NCBI GenBank assembly: GCA_021159955.1
Contig: JAGHDJ010000043.1
Coordinates: forward strand, 1-5,773
Origin: Dehalococcoidia bacterium
Lineage (GTDB): Bacteria > Chloroflexota > Dehalococcoidia > UBA2247
DNA length: 5,773 bases
Direction: 5' to 3'
The notes beneath the pieces are model-generated. The model ran no database searches. It saw nothing but the letters and a program-made list of their open reading frames with translations, and had not been told where the DNA came from. Within the stretch, counting starts at the first letter, position 1, and each line of letters opens with the position of its first letter. Positions 4,657-5,773 of the stretch are shown here, piece after piece. The position numbers and the translations under genes were made by a program.

Positions 4657-4726
4657 GGGAGAGAGGGGGGGGAGATGCTTGGGCTTCCACTCTCTCCGAT
4701 GAGTGAAACCCCTTTGGCTACTCCCC

Positions 4727-5749
4727 TTAGGGCTTTGTATTATCATAGTGCTCGCAAATTTCTTCATAACTCAATGCTTTATTACAAACGTAAATCTCGT
4801 CCACCACCCCATTAAACCTCCTGTCAGTATAAGAAGTCATTCGCTTTCCAATAACAGCAGGATAGATAGTCGAATTAACTGTACCTGTGAGACCTGCGCT
4901 GTCTTCCTCAGTACAATTCACATAAATCCTTATGTGGGAACCATCATAAACACCCGTATACATATACCAGACATCACTTTCCAGAGAGGTCGTCGAGGTA
5001 ACAAACCTTCTGTTCTGATCAGTTCTAACCGCAAATTCAAAATGTTCATTTTCTAAATCATGCTGTAACTCCCATCCGTAATCCCCTCCCTTGCTAATAA
5101 CATTAGCCCAGCGCTGATTCCACGAAGAGTATCCTCCAGCATTATTCTCTTTAACCCAGCACGTTATAGTGAAATTGCCCGCAAAGTTAAAGTCTGTCTC
5201 AGAATCCGATATTTCAATACCATCATCTACCCCATCAAATTCCAATGCACCATTACTTACTCCAGACACCCATGTCCCATCAGTGATCGTTCCGTCATAA
5301 TCTCCTGCCGAATCATATGCAGTTGACCCAACAGACTCATCTAACTTCCACCAGGCAATTACAGAAGGAGGACTATATCCCCCTGTTCCACCAGAACCGC
5401 CAGAACCACCAGAACCTGATTGAGTCACAGCTCCTTCAGCTGTCCACGAATACTTATACTCAGTGGGCAACGACGCCAGATAACCCACAAATGGTGCATC
5501 TCCATCATCTGATTTTATGACAGCCGCCGTCCCGCGAGCAGTTATTGTAGTTTTGGACTCCTTTATCATATACGCGTCTATTGCTGTCTGTACAGTATCT
5601 AATTCATACTCAGCTGCTTCCGTTTCCCCACTGCCAATTAACCCTGTAGCATTAGTCAGAACAACAGCAGCAATAGCACCGATAATTGCTATTACTATCA
5701 GTATTTCTAGCAGCGTGAATCCATATTCATCCCTGCGAATTGTCTTCAT
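4727..5749 (-). CDS. Type IV prepilin-like protein with C-terminal LamG (concanavalin-like) domain
   Basis: This 340-aa protein starts at ATG 5749, preceded by GGGGGTGGGA; upstream GTGs would add only four residues. Residues 1-10 (MKTIRRDEYG) are a basic leader ending in G10. FTLLEILIVIAIIGAIAAVV (11-30) has the class III signal: F11 as +1 and E15 as the +5 Glu. Prepilin peptidase should cut after G10 and methylate F11. Residues 31-105 form a pseudopilin-like helix and sheet of GspG/PilA type. Residues 111-126 are a Gly/Ser linker. Residues 130-336 read as a LamG_3/laminin-G jelly roll: AWWKLDESVGSTAYDSAGDY, GALEFDGVDDGIEI, FTITCWVK, WYMYTGVYDGSHIRIYVN, and the VVDEIYVCNKALSYEEI ending. Such domains bind glycans or proteins outside the cell. 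The protein is probably a surface or pilus-tip adhesin. It is unlinked to pilus-assembly genes within the window. Cys 197, 279, 322 and 332 may form disulfides. Confidence 0.88.
   Translation of the reverse strand: MKTIRRDEYGFTLLEILIVIAIIGAIAAVVLTNATGLIGSGETEAAEYELDTVQTAIDAYMIKESKTTITARGTAAVIKSDDGDAPFVGYLASLPTEYKYSWTAEGAVTQSGSGGSGGSGGTGGYSPPSVIAWWKLDESVGSTAYDSAGDYDGTITDGTWVSGVSNGALEFDGVDDGIEISDSETDFNFAGNFTITCWVKENNAGGYSSWNQRWANVISKGGDYGWELQHDLENEHFEFAVRTDQNRRFVTSTTSLESDVWYMYTGVYDGSHIRIYVNCTEEDSAGLTGTVNSTIYPAVIGKRMTSYTDRRFNGVVDEIYVCNKALSYEEICEHYDNTKP
5391..5417. repeat. 9-bp tandem repeat in the linker
   Basis: Three units of CCAGAACCn (plus strand) encode GSG repeats in the linker of the prepilin-LamG protein. 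The repeat is in frame and would allow linker length changes without frameshift. Confidence 0.65.
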
Positions 5750-5773
5750 TCCCACCCCCACACATATATATAC

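Noticed and set aside
4673..4740. Intrinsic terminator after the prepilin gene
   Set aside because: Only weak stems (CACTC/GAGTG and CCC/GGG around 4723-4733) and no T-run on the minus strand.

Overview
The window looks like a bacterial chromosome segment of about 46-48% GC with classical sigma70-type -35/-10 boxes and Shine-Dalgarno sites. The gene mix is a type I glyceraldehyde-3-phosphate dehydrogenase (GAPDH) end, a HAD phosphatase, a small Fe-S protein paired with a NifX-like protein, two MazF-type toxin-antitoxin modules and a prepilin carrying a LamG domain. This is compatible with an uncultured anaerobe, perhaps Chloroflexota (Dehalococcoidia-like). That assignment is a guess from gene content, not something the sequence proves.

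Bases 1-1183 (+) are the housekeeping part: the last 67 codons of GAPDH, a possible tiny ORF with a non-AUG start, and a HAD-superfamily hydrolase starting at GTG 335. Bases 1156-2004 (+) hold a promoter and a two-gene unit: a 112-aa protein with a C-x2-C-x4-C-x16-C cluster motif and a 131-aa NifX/NafY-type cofactor-binding protein. Bases 2005-3480 form an accessory stretch. It contains a two-hairpin repeat, a promoter repeat, a broken minus-strand gene and a minus-strand toxin-antitoxin operon (excisionase-like HTH antitoxin plus PemK/MazF toxin). Bases 3414-3959 (+) are a promoter, a four-helix membrane protein and a second, inverted copy of the two-hairpin repeat. Bases 4003-4656 (-) are a canonical mazEF operon with a readable promoter and a palindromic operator. 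Bases 4727-5749 (-) encode a type IV prepilin-like protein joined by a Gly/Ser linker to a LamG/concanavalin-like domain.

Two repeat families not explained by the genes are the main novelty. First, a promoter cassette (TTGAGM, 16-bp conserved spacer, TATAAT) occurs three times in the same orientation within 2.3 kb. Copies 1 and 2 match at 45 of 52 positions, and copies 2 and 3 at 34 of 41. Copy 1 overlaps the 3' end of the HAD gene, whose stop codon lies in the -35 box. Second, a 52-bp two-hairpin element occurs as an inverted pair (43 of 52 identical) with at least one compensatory base-pair change. Both copies sit between convergent genes. Together they outline a small modular region: promoter cassette, cargo, hairpin element, with toxin-antitoxin modules inserted on the opposite strand.
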